Source of the DNA: Chryseobacterium gleum
GTDB lineage: Bacteria > Bacteroidota > Bacteroidia > Flavobacteriales > Flavobacteriaceae
DNA length: 64,000 nucleotides
Direction: 5' to 3'
Assembly: GCA_945881885.1 (NCBI GenBank)
Contig: CAMCVI010000001.1
Coordinates: 62,001-126,000 of the forward strand
This document shows positions 24,876 to 33,048 of this stretch, piece by piece. Within the stretch, counting starts at the first letter, position 1; each line of letters starts with the position of its first letter. The translations under genes were made by a program, and so were the position numbers. The notes under the pieces are model-generated. The model searched no databases. It saw only the letters and a program-made list of their open reading frames with translations, and was not told the DNA's origin.

Positions 24876-26837
24876 TTAAATACTATTCAACTTTTTCAGT
24901 TTGTCTTTCCAAGTTTGTAATTCCTCTTTGTGTTTTTCAATATTTTTTTGAACTTCTTTCAAAAATGGATTTTCTCCTTTTTTGTTGTTACTAAAAAAAC
25001 CAATATTGTTTTCTAATTGATTGATTTCATTATTCAACTCGTCAATTTTTCTTCTCATAAAAATTTGTTCGTTGGCAATCGCTCTTTGGTCATTTCCTTC
25101 TGAAAGTTGGTCTAAACGGTTGCTAAATTTCATCATTTCAGAGTCTTTTTTAGATAAACTTAGTTTTTCAAACAATGCATCTAAAATCTTATTGAATTTC
25201 CCTTCAATATGACGACGATTTTGAGGCACTTTACCTAATTGTTTCCAAGCAGCAATATGTGCTTTTATGGCATCTAAATCAGTTTTATGATCACCTACTA
25301 ATTCAAAGGCACGTATAATTTCTAAATATTCTTTTTTCTTTTCAAAAGCTTCAACTTCTTCGCCAATTTCTTCTTTTCTTGAATCGTGTAATCTGTCAAA
25401 ATAAGCATTACAAGTTTTTTTGAACGTTTCCCAAATTTCATTAGAAAGTTTTCTTGGTACATGACCAATTTTTTTCCATTCTTCCTGAATTTGTTTCATT
25501 ATTGGAGTAGTGGCATCAAAATCTTCAGTATCGATATATGATTTTGCTTTCTCAATTAAAGCCAATTTCAGCTCTAAATTACGATGTTGTTCGTTTTTAA
25601 TATCTTTATAAAATGAATTTTTTGTAACATTAAATGCACGAACGGCATTTTTAAAATTAGTCCAAGTAGCTTCAGTAGCTTCAGCAGGAACACGTCCGGC
25701 TTTAAAGAATGCATCGCGTAAAGCTTCTAATTTTACAATTTGATTTTGCCATTCACCGTGATTATTAACTTTTTCAGTGCTTAATAGATTTACTTCAGCA
25801 ATAATTTCGTTTTTTCGAGTTAAATTTTCTTGTTCTTGTTCTTTAAATTGTCCGGCTAATGCTTCTCGTTTGTCGTGAAGAATTTTTGTTATTTCACTAA
25901 ATTCTTGCCAAATTTTTTCTCTATTTTCTTTGTCAACAGGTCCAATTTCTTCTTTCCAAACACGGTGTAATAACTGAAGTTCTCTGAAAGATTTGGTTAA
26001 ATCGGTTTGTTCAATTAAAAGTTTAGCTTTTGCAATAATTTCTAACTTCTGCTCTAAATTATTCTTAAAATCTGCGTCTCTAATTTCTCTATCTAAATGT
26101 ACAATTTCGTAAAATCTATCTACATGAAAATGAAAATTATTCCAAACTAAATTATATTTGTCTTTAGGTATGGCTCCAGAGTTTTTCCAACGTTCTCTAA
26201 TGTCGTTGAATTTTTTAAACATTTCTGAAATATTAGAATCAGTACTAGCAATTAATGCTTTTAATTCTTCTATTAAGGCTGTTTTTTCTGTAAAATTATT
26301 TTTTAGTTGATTTTCAATATTTTTAAAATTCGTATTTCTTTTGTTGCGAAAAGCATCTAATAATTGATCAAATTTTACTTTTACTGGGGAATGGTATTCA
26401 AATTCAGTAGCGGTTTCATTTTCAGCATAAAACGCAACTCTTTTTTCTTCAAGCATTTGATGGTAATGATTTAAAAATGCTTTTTTTACATCTTCAATTT
26501 GATTTTTAAAAACCAATGCTTTTTCATGATTTACAAGTATTGCCAATTCGGCAACTAATTCTTCTAATGAAAGAAGTTCATAATCCTTTATTTCTATTTC
26601 TAAATCATCTTGAAAAGAACCATCTTGGCTAGCTTCCGCCAAATTATTATCTATTTCATCTTGTGCAGAAACTGAGGTTTCTTCTTCTAAAGTTTGTGAA
26701 ACCGTTTCAGTATCAGTTACTTCTAAAACTTCACTTTCTGATTCAGTTGTTACCGGATTAGTTGATTCGTTTTCAATTGAAGCGGTTTGCTCTTGTCCAT
26801 CTGCTTGTTGCAGGTTATCATTCAATTCTTCTAACAT
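24876..26837 (-). CDS. DUF349 repeat protein
   Basis: 653 residues. The first 85 are very acidic and Ser/Thr-rich with no hydrophobic core (ELNDNLQQADGQEQTASIEN and onward), clearly disordered. The rest consists of at least five DUF349 units of about 70-75 residues, each marked by W-K-x-I/L-G-x-V-P or W-R-x-S/G-x-I-P with a following W-x-x-F (IRERWKNSGAIPKDKYNLVW, WKKIGHVPRKLSNEIWETF, AWKQLGKVPQNR). A coiled coil closes the protein. The role of the family is unknown to me; it is widespread in Bacteroidota. It is a single gene, with a terminator after it (24827-24857). Confidence 0.88.
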   Translation of the reverse strand: MLEELNDNLQQADGQEQTASIENESTNPVTTESESEVLEVTDTETVSQTLEEETSVSAQDEIDNNLAEASQDGSFQDDLEIEIKDYELLSLEELVAELAILVNHEKALVFKNQIEDVKKAFLNHYHQMLEEKRVAFYAENETATEFEYHSPVKVKFDQLLDAFRNKRNTNFKNIENQLKNNFTEKTALIEELKALIASTDSNISEMFKKFNDIRERWKNSGAIPKDKYNLVWNNFHFHVDRFYEIVHLDREIRDADFKNNLEQKLEIIAKAKLLIEQTDLTKSFRELQLLHRVWKEEIGPVDKENREKIWQEFSEITKILHDKREALAGQFKEQEQENLTRKNEIIAEVNLLSTEKVNNHGEWQNQIVKLEALRDAFFKAGRVPAEATEATWTNFKNAVRAFNVTKNSFYKDIKNEQHRNLELKLALIEKAKSYIDTEDFDATTPIMKQIQEEWKKIGHVPRKLSNEIWETFKKTCNAYFDRLHDSRKEEIGEEVEAFEKKKEYLEIIRAFELVGDHKTDLDAIKAHIAAWKQLGKVPQNRRHIEGKFNKILDALFEKLSLSKKDSEMMKFSNRLDQLSEGNDQRAIANEQIFMRRKIDELNNEINQLENNIGFFSNNKKGENPFLKEVQKNIEKHKEELQTWKDKLKKLNSI

Positions 26838-26921
26838 GTTATAATGCTTAAGTTAAGGGTTCGAAGATACCAAAAGAGGTGCGAAATACAAAGAAATTGC
26901 ACTAAAATATCTTAATAAACT

Positions 26922-27680
26922 TTATTTGTTCCAGATTAACCAAGCTTTTTCCGCTTGATTAATTAACATTTCGTAACCATTTTTTGTGGTAGCTCCTGAT
27001 TTTTTTGCCTTTTTTAAAAAAGCACTTTCTTCTGGGTTGTATACCAAATCAAAAGCGATATGTTTGGCTGAAAATAAGGAATAATCTAATTTTGGTGCTT
27101 CTGAAATATTTGGAAATGTTCCTATTGGTGTGGTATTAATTATGATTTGATATTCGTCAAAAATTCCTTTATTAATTTCATTGTATCCAAATTCAAATTC
27201 TGACGGTTTTCTGGATACAAAATCAAATTCAATATTTAGTTTTTTTAAGGCAAAAGCAACGGCTTTACTAGCGCCACCAGTTCCTAGAATTAACGCTTTT
27301 TTGTGGTTGTTTTTTAATAATGGTTTTATTGATTTTTTAAAACCATAAAAATCGGTATTGTAACCTTTTAATTTTTTGTTTTTGGAAACTGAAATACAAT
27401 TAACCGCTCCAATTTTTTTTGCGTTTTTTGAAATTTTATCTAAAAAAGGCATAACGCTTTCTTTGTACGGAATGGTTACATTTAATCCAACTAATCCTTT
27501 TGATTTCTTAATAATTTCGGTAAAAGCTTTAATATTTTCAATATCATAGTTTTCATAATCACAATTGTGAAAATGATTTTGCGTGAATTTTTCAGTAAAG
27601 TATTTTTTTGAAAAAGAATAGTTTATATTTTTTCCTACAAGTCCAAATTTGCGCTGTTTTTTTTGAAATTTATTTTTCAT
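26922..27680 (-). CDS. aroE: shikimate dehydrogenase
   Basis: 252 residues. The substrate site is FGLVGKNINYSFSKKYFTE (S-x-S motif) and LNVTIPYKESVMPFL, with the catalytic Lys in PYKE. The conserved Asp is in YNTDFYGFKKS. The NADP Rossmann loop is ALILGTGGASKAVAFAL, and the C-terminal region carries NGYEMLINQAEKAW. It reduces 3-dehydroshikimate. The N-terminal MKNKFQKKQR is a basic extension before the fold begins at KFGLVG; an alternative internal start is not available as ATG. It lies 5 bases downstream of the DedA gene. Confidence 0.93.
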   Translation of the reverse strand: MKNKFQKKQRKFGLVGKNINYSFSKKYFTEKFTQNHFHNCDYENYDIENIKAFTEIIKKSKGLVGLNVTIPYKESVMPFLDKISKNAKKIGAVNCISVSKNKKLKGYNTDFYGFKKSIKPLLKNNHKKALILGTGGASKAVAFALKKLNIEFDFVSRKPSEFEFGYNEINKGIFDEYQIIINTTPIGTFPNISEAPKLDYSLFSAKHIAFDLVYNPEESAFLKKAKKSGATTKNGYEMLINQAEKAWLIWNK

Positions 27681-27685
27681 TTCCG

Positions 27686-28330
27686 TTAAGCTTTTTGAAA
27701 CTTGGATTTGAAAATTTTAATAAAAATTGGCAAAACAGAAAGTAGCACAATCCCTAACACTAGTTTTTCAAAATTATTTTTTACTATCTCAAATTGACCT
27801 AAAAAATAGCCTAAAAGCGTAATTCCTGCAACCCAAAGTACGGCACCTAAAATACAATTTAGAATGTAATTTTTATATTTCATACTTCCAGCTCCAGCCA
27901 CAAATGGTGCAATTGTTCTTACAATAGGTACAAAACGAGCCATTATGACTGCTTTTCCTCCATTTTTTTCAAAGAATACTTCTGTTTTTTCAATATATTC
28001 TCTTTTTAAGAACAGAATTTTCTTTTTTTGTTTAATTAATTCACCGAATTTATGCCCTACAAAGTAATTTAAATTATCACCTAAAAGTGCTGCAAGAATT
28101 AACAAAGGGATAATAATAATTAAGCTTAATTTTCCAGTTGTAGCTGCAATTACTCCAATTGCAAAAAGCATTGAATCTCCAGGTAATAAGGGCATAATTA
28201 CAAATCCTGTTTCAACAAATACAACTAGAAATAAAATAAAATAAATTAGTGTATTATATTGGTCAATTAATTGTGTAATTACGGTTAAAGGATCTTTTAA
28301 AAAATGCAGTAAAAAGTCAATAATTTCCAT
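27686..28330 (-). CDS. DedA-family membrane protein
   Basis: 214 residues with four to five hydrophobic helices. The DedA/SNARE-associated signature is visible: FVETGFVIMPLLPGDSMLF, then AALLGDNLNYFVGHKFG, and the charged amphipathic loop GGKAVIMARFVPIVRTIAPFVAGAG with the conserved F-x-R-F-x-P-x-x-R-T-x-x-P pattern. DedA proteins act in membrane homeostasis; some are undecaprenyl-phosphate or phospholipid flippases. It is followed by aroE after 5 bases and preceded by the TPR gene after 8 bases, so the three are co-transcribed. Confidence 0.9.
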   Translation of the reverse strand: MEIIDFLLHFLKDPLTVITQLIDQYNTLIYFILFLVVFVETGFVIMPLLPGDSMLFAIGVIAATTGKLSLIIIIPLLILAALLGDNLNYFVGHKFGELIKQKKKILFLKREYIEKTEVFFEKNGGKAVIMARFVPIVRTIAPFVAGAGSMKYKNYILNCILGAVLWVAGITLLGYFLGQFEIVKNNFEKLVLGIVLLSVLPIFIKIFKSKFQKA

Positions 28331-28338
28331 GAATTGGC

Positions 28339-29739
28339 TTATAAGGTATGTTTTTTAATGCTATTTTGTACTGTTTCACATTCCCAAACGTGTGGAAAAG
28401 CATCTTTTAATATGTGATTTTTATCAAAATTGGTAGTTAAAGCCGTTTCTAATGCTTCGATGGCGTTTTTTTCCTCTTCGATATTGTAAAATAAGCCTAC
28501 TAAACGATATAAAATCTCCGCTTCATCTGGATACACTTCTTTAGCTTGATTAAGAATTTCAAAAGCAGCGTTTACTTCGCCTAAAACGTATAAAATATCG
28601 CTCCACGAAATAAAATTTTCTAATTCGATATCGCCGTTTTCAAAAGCTTTTCTATAGCCTTCTTCTGCTTCTTCAAAGAAGTTTAAAAACTGATTTATTG
28701 AAGCATATCGTCTCCAGTACAATGGGTTTTCAGCATCAATTCCAATTGCTTTGTTGATGTAATATAATGATTTTTGGTAATTTTCTTGTTTAATATAAAA
28801 ATCAGTAATGGTTAACCACGCTTTATCTAATAAGGGATCTTCGTGAACTGTTTTTAAGTAAAATACTAAAGCTTGTTCATTATTACCAAGTTTTTCATAA
28901 CATTTCCCAATTCGCAAAAAAGCAAAAGAAGTAGGATCGTCTAATTGAATTGTTATCATGTAGCAATCAATGGCTTCTTGGTATTGCTGAAGTTTTTCTA
29001 ATGATTTGGCTTTTTCTAAGAAAGCGCCTAAAAAGCCTTCATCAATAATACAAGCATAATCAAATGCCCAAACTGCTTTTTCATAATTTTTTAAAGCATA
29101 AAACTGTCGTCCAATTTGGTGCCATGCGACTTCACTATATGGGTTTTTGTCAATAAATTTTTCTAAATACACAATGGCTTCCTGATTTTGATCTAAAAAA
29201 TCAAAACAATATACTACATTATATAAAGCTGAAAAATCTTCTTCGTCATTATCTAAACATAAAATGAAGTTTTCTTTGGCCAATTCTAAGCTATCCATAA
29301 AAAGATATTCCATTCCAATCATGGAATAAATATCCGCTTCATCATCTGTGAAGCGCAGCGCAATTTGTAAATGTTCGATGGCTTTTTCGTGTTGGTCTCT
29401 TTTAGAACAAATATTGGCACGTTGAATATAAACTTCTTCATTTGTAGGTTCCAACAAAGCGATATCGTTTAAGATTTTTTCGGCTTGTTCAATTTTGTCT
29501 TCATAAATTAATAATTCAACATGAACTAGCTTTAAACCGTTAGATTTTGGATGTTGTTCTAAACCTAAACGAAGCGCTCTTTTTGCTAAATTGATTCGTC
29601 CTGAGTCCATATAATGTAAAACAATGTCTTCAAATTCTTCAGAATCAAAGAAAAAGACCTTGTTTGTTTTAAGCATCGATTCAAATTTAGAAAGAGATAA
29701 ATTGTTTTCCTCTTCTTCTTCATTATAGCTCATATTCAT
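28339..29739 (-). CDS. tetratricopeptide repeat protein
   Basis: 466 residues, without signal peptide, composed of about twelve TPR-like helix pairs. Typical units include FSALYNVVYCFDFLDQNQEA, WHQIGRQFYALKNYEKAVWA and FAFLRIGKCYEKLGNNEQAL with the W/L-G-Y-A-F-P-type spacing. The N-terminus is highly acidic (YNEEEEENNL). It is a cytoplasmic protein-interaction scaffold; no enzymatic domain is visible. Two in-frame ATG codons stand close together (29739 and 29733) and the choice makes no difference. First gene of the operon with DedA and aroE. Confidence 0.9.
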   Translation of the reverse strand: MNMSYNEEEEENNLSLSKFESMLKTNKVFFFDSEEFEDIVLHYMDSGRINLAKRALRLGLEQHPKSNGLKLVHVELLIYEDKIEQAEKILNDIALLEPTNEEVYIQRANICSKRDQHEKAIEHLQIALRFTDDEADIYSMIGMEYLFMDSLELAKENFILCLDNDEEDFSALYNVVYCFDFLDQNQEAIVYLEKFIDKNPYSEVAWHQIGRQFYALKNYEKAVWAFDYACIIDEGFLGAFLEKAKSLEKLQQYQEAIDCYMITIQLDDPTSFAFLRIGKCYEKLGNNEQALVFYLKTVHEDPLLDKAWLTITDFYIKQENYQKSLYYINKAIGIDAENPLYWRRYASINQFLNFFEEAEEGYRKAFENGDIELENFISWSDILYVLGEVNAAFEILNQAKEVYPDEAEILYRLVGLFYNIEEEKNAIEALETALTTNFDKNHILKDAFPHVWECETVQNSIKKHTL

Positions 29740-29877
29740 AGCAACAACTTTTTAAAAGTTACAGTATTAAAATTACGTAATTTAACGTTAGCAATTTCTT
29801 TGCCTGGTGTATCTTTTGAACAATTTAATTAACATTTTTCAATGTCTGAAATGATAATAGAAACACAGATTAAACGG

Positions 29878-29920
29878 TTGATCAGATTTTAATAATTTCT
29901 TTTTCTTTATCTCTGATCAA
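29878..29920. repeat. inverted repeat in the aminotransferase-TPR gap
   Basis: TTGATCAGA (29878-29886) and TCTGATCAA (29912-29920) form a perfect 9-bp stem around a 25-base AT-rich loop, 13 bases after the aminotransferase stop. On the minus strand no clean T-run follows, so it is a weak terminator at best. The rest of the 194-base gap (29740-29933) holds nothing else I can name. Confidence 0.4.
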
Positions 29921-29933
29921 AATATAAGAAGTT

Positions 29934-31124
29934 TTAAAGATTTAAAGCATGAACTTCGTTCATAACTTTTAATAATAATTGACAACCTTCTTCAATTTCT
30001 TCATTGGAAATGGTTAATGGCGGTGTAATTCTGACGGCAGTTCCTTCAAATAATAACCAAAATAAAATTAAACCACGTTTGTGACATCGTAAAATAATTT
30101 CGTTAGTAATGTTTGCGTTTTTTGTCATTGCGGCTAACATTAAACCTTTTCCACGAACTTCTGTTATTAAAGGGTGCACCAATAATTTTCTGAAAAGAAT
30201 TTCTTTTTCTAAGGTTTCCGCTATTAAATTCGTTTCGGTAATTTCTTGCAACGTTGCCAAACAAGCCGCTGCAATGACAGGATGTCCGCCAAATGTGGTG
30301 ATATGACCTAATTTAGGATTGTCGTATAATAAATCCATATGCGCTTCGGAAGCAACAAATGCGCCAACTGGCATGCCACCACCCATTCCTTTCCCGATGA
30401 CTAAAATATCTGGAATGCAATCGTAGTTTTCAAAACCGAATAATTTTCCGGTACGACCAAATCCAGGTTGAATTTCATCTATAATTAACATGGCGCCAAC
30501 TTCTGTACAGCGAGCACGAACTTTCTTTAAAAAATCGTTTTGTGGTTGAATAAAACCTGCGCCACCTTGTATAGATTCTAAGATAATTCCTGCTGTTTTT
30601 GTGGTGATTTTTTGTATGTCTTCTTCTTTATTAAACGTAATAAAATCAACATCAGGTAGTAAGGGTCTAAAAACTTGTTTGCGTTCTTCAAAACCCATGA
30701 CGCTTAAACTTCCCATAGTGTTCCCGTGATAGGCATTATGGCAAGATATAAACTGGCTTCTTCCAGTTACTCTTCGGGCTAATTTTAATGCGCCTTCAGT
30801 AGCTTCGGTTCCAGAACTAACTAAATATGTTTTTTTTAAGGGATAAGGAAGATGTTCAGCTAATAATTTACAATATTCGGTTGCAGGATTTTGGGCATAT
30901 TCGCCATACACCATCACGTGAGAATATTTGTCTAATTGGTTTTTTATGGCATTGTTTACACGCTCATTTTGATGTCCTAAACTACAAGCTGAAACTCCAG
31001 CAACAAAATCTAAATATTTATTTCCAGCAGTATCGTAAATATAAGAACCTTTAGCATAAGAAATTTCCATAGCTAATGGTTGAGGCGTGGTTTGTGCTTG
31101 ATATTTGAAGAAATCGTTTAGCAT
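29934..31124 (-). CDS. class III PLP aminotransferase (acetylornithine/4-aminobutyrate type)
   Basis: 396 residues. The PLP-binding features are VSSGTEATEGALKLARR near residue 105, the Asp in LIIDEIQPGFGRTGKLF, and the Schiff-base Lys in DILVIGKGMGGGMPVGAF. The substrate-side HITTFGGHPVIAAA is intact. The family (ArgD, GabT, RocD and others) transfers an omega-amino group to 2-oxoglutarate; the substrate cannot be fixed by eye. The gene lies directly after the OstA-like gene in the same direction. Its ATG is preceded by a heptad repeat array that starts inside the upstream coding sequence. Confidence 0.9.
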   Translation of the reverse strand: MLNDFFKYQAQTTPQPLAMEISYAKGSYIYDTAGNKYLDFVAGVSACSLGHQNERVNNAIKNQLDKYSHVMVYGEYAQNPATEYCKLLAEHLPYPLKKTYLVSSGTEATEGALKLARRVTGRSQFISCHNAYHGNTMGSLSVMGFEERKQVFRPLLPDVDFITFNKEEDIQKITTKTAGIILESIQGGAGFIQPQNDFLKKVRARCTEVGAMLIIDEIQPGFGRTGKLFGFENYDCIPDILVIGKGMGGGMPVGAFVASEAHMDLLYDNPKLGHITTFGGHPVIAAACLATLQEITETNLIAETLEKEILFRKLLVHPLITEVRGKGLMLAAMTKNANITNEIILRCHKRGLILFWLLFEGTAVRITPPLTISNEEIEEGCQLLLKVMNEVHALNL

Positions 31125-31127
31125 TTT

Positions 31128-31183
31128 TTTGGGTTTAAGGTGAAGGGTAAAAGGTTTAGGATTAAATTTTTTTACTTTTTACT
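31128..31183 (-). repeat. heptad repeat array spanning the ostA-like stop and the aminotransferase leader
   Basis: Eight 7-base units in register, read on the minus strand: two AGTAAAA, then AAATTTA and ATCCTAA, then four ACCY-type units (ACCTTTT, ACCCTTC, ACCTTAA, ACCCAAA). AAA and the ATG at 31124 follow. The first 22 bases (31162-31183) lie within the ostA-like coding region. Confidence 0.75.
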
Positions 31184-32835
31184 TTTTTTCCATAATCCTT
31201 AGTTTCTTTTAGGACGGACATAGGTTTTTTCTCTTCTTTTTCTTTCTTTTTGGTTTCAGTTTTCACTTTTTCATCGAAGGCTTTTTCTTCATCTGGAAAA
31301 ATATCTTCAAGCGTATTTATTTTTTCGTCTATTCGCCAAATAAATCCTCTAAGTCGCCTTGCGTTTTTTGGAAATTCTTTATCTGGATAGGTATCGCTTA
31401 AAATTTGTTTAAAAGAAGTTAATTCTAAAATTTTGTTATTTTCTAATTGCATGTTGATACTACTTGAAACACCTTTATCAATGCCAACCATTTCATTTTC
31501 ATCATTATACATGAAATAGATTTTCTCGGTATTTTTTATCAAATCTACTTCGTATAATTTATTATCTCTAAATTTTCCGTACAAAAATTGACCTTTTACC
31601 TGATTGAAATTGTCTTCTCCAATAGTGTCTTTTTGAACTAAAAACGCATTATTGAGTATTTTTAAAGAATCTAATTTTTCAGTTTTATTATCGCCAATTA
31701 GATGAATTACATCACCCGTCATTTGGTTGTCGGCATTCCATATTACTGGTCTTCCGATAAGTTTTGTCAATTGTGTTTTATTATTTGAATGAATCGAATC
31801 GCATTTTCCACTCATATCTGATTTAAAAAATCGCACATTATTAAAAGCTCTAATAGTTCTATCCTCTTGTGGACCTGTAACCAATATTTTTTTTCCGTGT
31901 AAATACATAGTATCTTTTTCTACTAATGTTTTTACTAACGCTTTTTTGGTAATATACATCGAATCTTTTTTGGTGCCGCCAATATTTCGGTACACTTCTG
32001 CGTAATGTCCGGTTGCAATCATATTGTTGATTGTATCCGTAATTTTTACATTATTGGTCGCTTTTGCGAAATTTTTCTTTCGATCGTAATTGATAATATC
32101 GCCTTCAACTTTCCTGTTGTTGTATACGATATTGGATTTATCTAAAAGTCTACCAACATCATTTTTTGTATCGTAAAAGCCGTTTTCAGTATAAATTATA
32201 TTTTCTTTACTTGTAATCGTGCTTGGTCCATAAACATAGGCGTGACCTGAATTGTCGTAAAAATCTAAATTATTCGTTTTAATGGTAACTTGAGGATTCA
32301 CAACGGTTACAGCCGTTTTGAAAACGTATTTTTTTAAGTTTAAAAAGTATCTTCCAGATTTACTTTTCAAGGTGTTTTCTTTATTTATGATGGTTCCCCA
32401 ACTTTTATAATAGGCTTCTTGTTTATTTCTGTCAAAGTGAATGGTATCAGTTGTTAAATTAGAATCGGGAGAACGTAAATTTACATTTCCAGTTGCAAAT
32501 GCTTGAAGCGTTTTTCCATCGTATTCTGCATAGCGACTATTCATTACAATAGTATCGCCTTGGTTTAAAATAACATTCCCAAAAGCTTTTATATAATCTT
32601 CATCTGTGTAATGATAGGCTTTGTTACAATTAATCAATACGCCATTGTGTTGCACTTGAACATTTCCTGTAAAAATAATGGCACCTGGAATTTCATTTTG
32701 ATTTTTATCGATAAAATCAGAGTGTAAAATTTTTATTCCATTCGGATTTGAAGGTGGTGAGGTTTCAAAAGTTGTTTGCGCATTTCCAAACAATATGGAG
32801 AGTAGCATAACTATTGTAAATATGTATTTTCTCAA
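31162..32835 (-). CDS. OstA-like protein (LptA/OstA_2 family), LPS transport
   Basis: 557 residues. It starts at a TTG codon (32833-32835), since an in-frame TGA stands 18 bases upstream and the signal peptide RKYIFTIVMLLSILFGNAQ starts immediately. The mature part is a long series of short beta-strands with the OstA pattern (IFTGNVQVQHNGVLINCNKA, YIKAFGNVILNQGDTIVMN), a continuous beta-jellyroll groove as in LptA. Such proteins bridge the periplasm to carry LPS to LptD. It is larger than E. coli LptA, as usual in Bacteroidota. The last residues KKVKSKKI are encoded by the start of a heptad repeat array. Confidence 0.85.
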   Translation of the reverse strand: MRKYIFTIVMLLSILFGNAQTTFETSPPSNPNGIKILHSDFIDKNQNEIPGAIIFTGNVQVQHNGVLINCNKAYHYTDEDYIKAFGNVILNQGDTIVMNSRYAEYDGKTLQAFATGNVNLRSPDSNLTTDTIHFDRNKQEAYYKSWGTIINKENTLKSKSGRYFLNLKKYVFKTAVTVVNPQVTIKTNNLDFYDNSGHAYVYGPSTITSKENIIYTENGFYDTKNDVGRLLDKSNIVYNNRKVEGDIINYDRKKNFAKATNNVKITDTINNMIATGHYAEVYRNIGGTKKDSMYITKKALVKTLVEKDTMYLHGKKILVTGPQEDRTIRAFNNVRFFKSDMSGKCDSIHSNNKTQLTKLIGRPVIWNADNQMTGDVIHLIGDNKTEKLDSLKILNNAFLVQKDTIGEDNFNQVKGQFLYGKFRDNKLYEVDLIKNTEKIYFMYNDENEMVGIDKGVSSSINMQLENNKILELTSFKQILSDTYPDKEFPKNARRLRGFIWRIDEKINTLEDIFPDEEKAFDEKVKTETKKKEKEEKKPMSVLKETKDYGKKVKSKKI

Positions 32836-32851
32836 TTTATCAATTTTTTGT

Positions 32852-32859
32852 CAAATTTA
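32852..32859 (-). promoter_or_regulatory. possible -7 element of the ostA-like gene
   Basis: TAAATTTG fits TAnnTTTG, 16 bases before the TTG start. No TTG stands at the right distance upstream. Confidence 0.35.
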
Positions 32860-32911
32860 AGTAAAATGTACAATAATGAATGCGAATTAAGAATATTTTA
32901 TGGTTTTTTTA

Positions 32912-32999
32912 TAGGTTCACGGATTTGGCGGATTTTAATAGATAAAAAATAATAAACCGCAGATTTACAGATTTATGATCATCTGCGAAGCTGCGGTTT
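32912..32999 (-). repeat. degenerate GATTT-type repeats with a terminator hairpin after purA
   Basis: On the plus strand CACGGATTT and GGCGGATTT stand in tandem (near 32915-32935), and further on CGCAGATTTA and CAGATTTA. AAACCGCAG (32954-32962) pairs with CTGCGGTTT (32991-32999). On the minus strand this hairpin is followed by a T-rich stretch (32942-32953) and would terminate purA. Such GCAGATTTACAGATTT phrases are, from memory, frequent in flavobacterial intergenic DNA. Confidence 0.55.
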
Positions 33000-33005
33000 T
33001 GTTTA

Positions 33006-33036
33006 TGTGACATACTGAAACGAGTTCAGAATCACA
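33006..33036. repeat. REP-like palindrome after purA
   Basis: Outer arms TGTGA/TCACA and inner arms CTGAA/TTCAG around ACGAG, located 13 bases after the purA stop. I recall CTGAAACGAGTTCAG-type palindromes as dispersed intergenic repeats in Flavobacteriaceae, but this cannot be checked here. Confidence 0.5.
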
Positions 33037-33048
33037 AAATTTTATAAT

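Noticed and set aside
24876..26837. Plus-strand ORFs inside the DUF349 gene and other long genes
   Set aside because: They are shadows of the real genes: no family motif, no promoter, and complementary to strongly conserved proteins.
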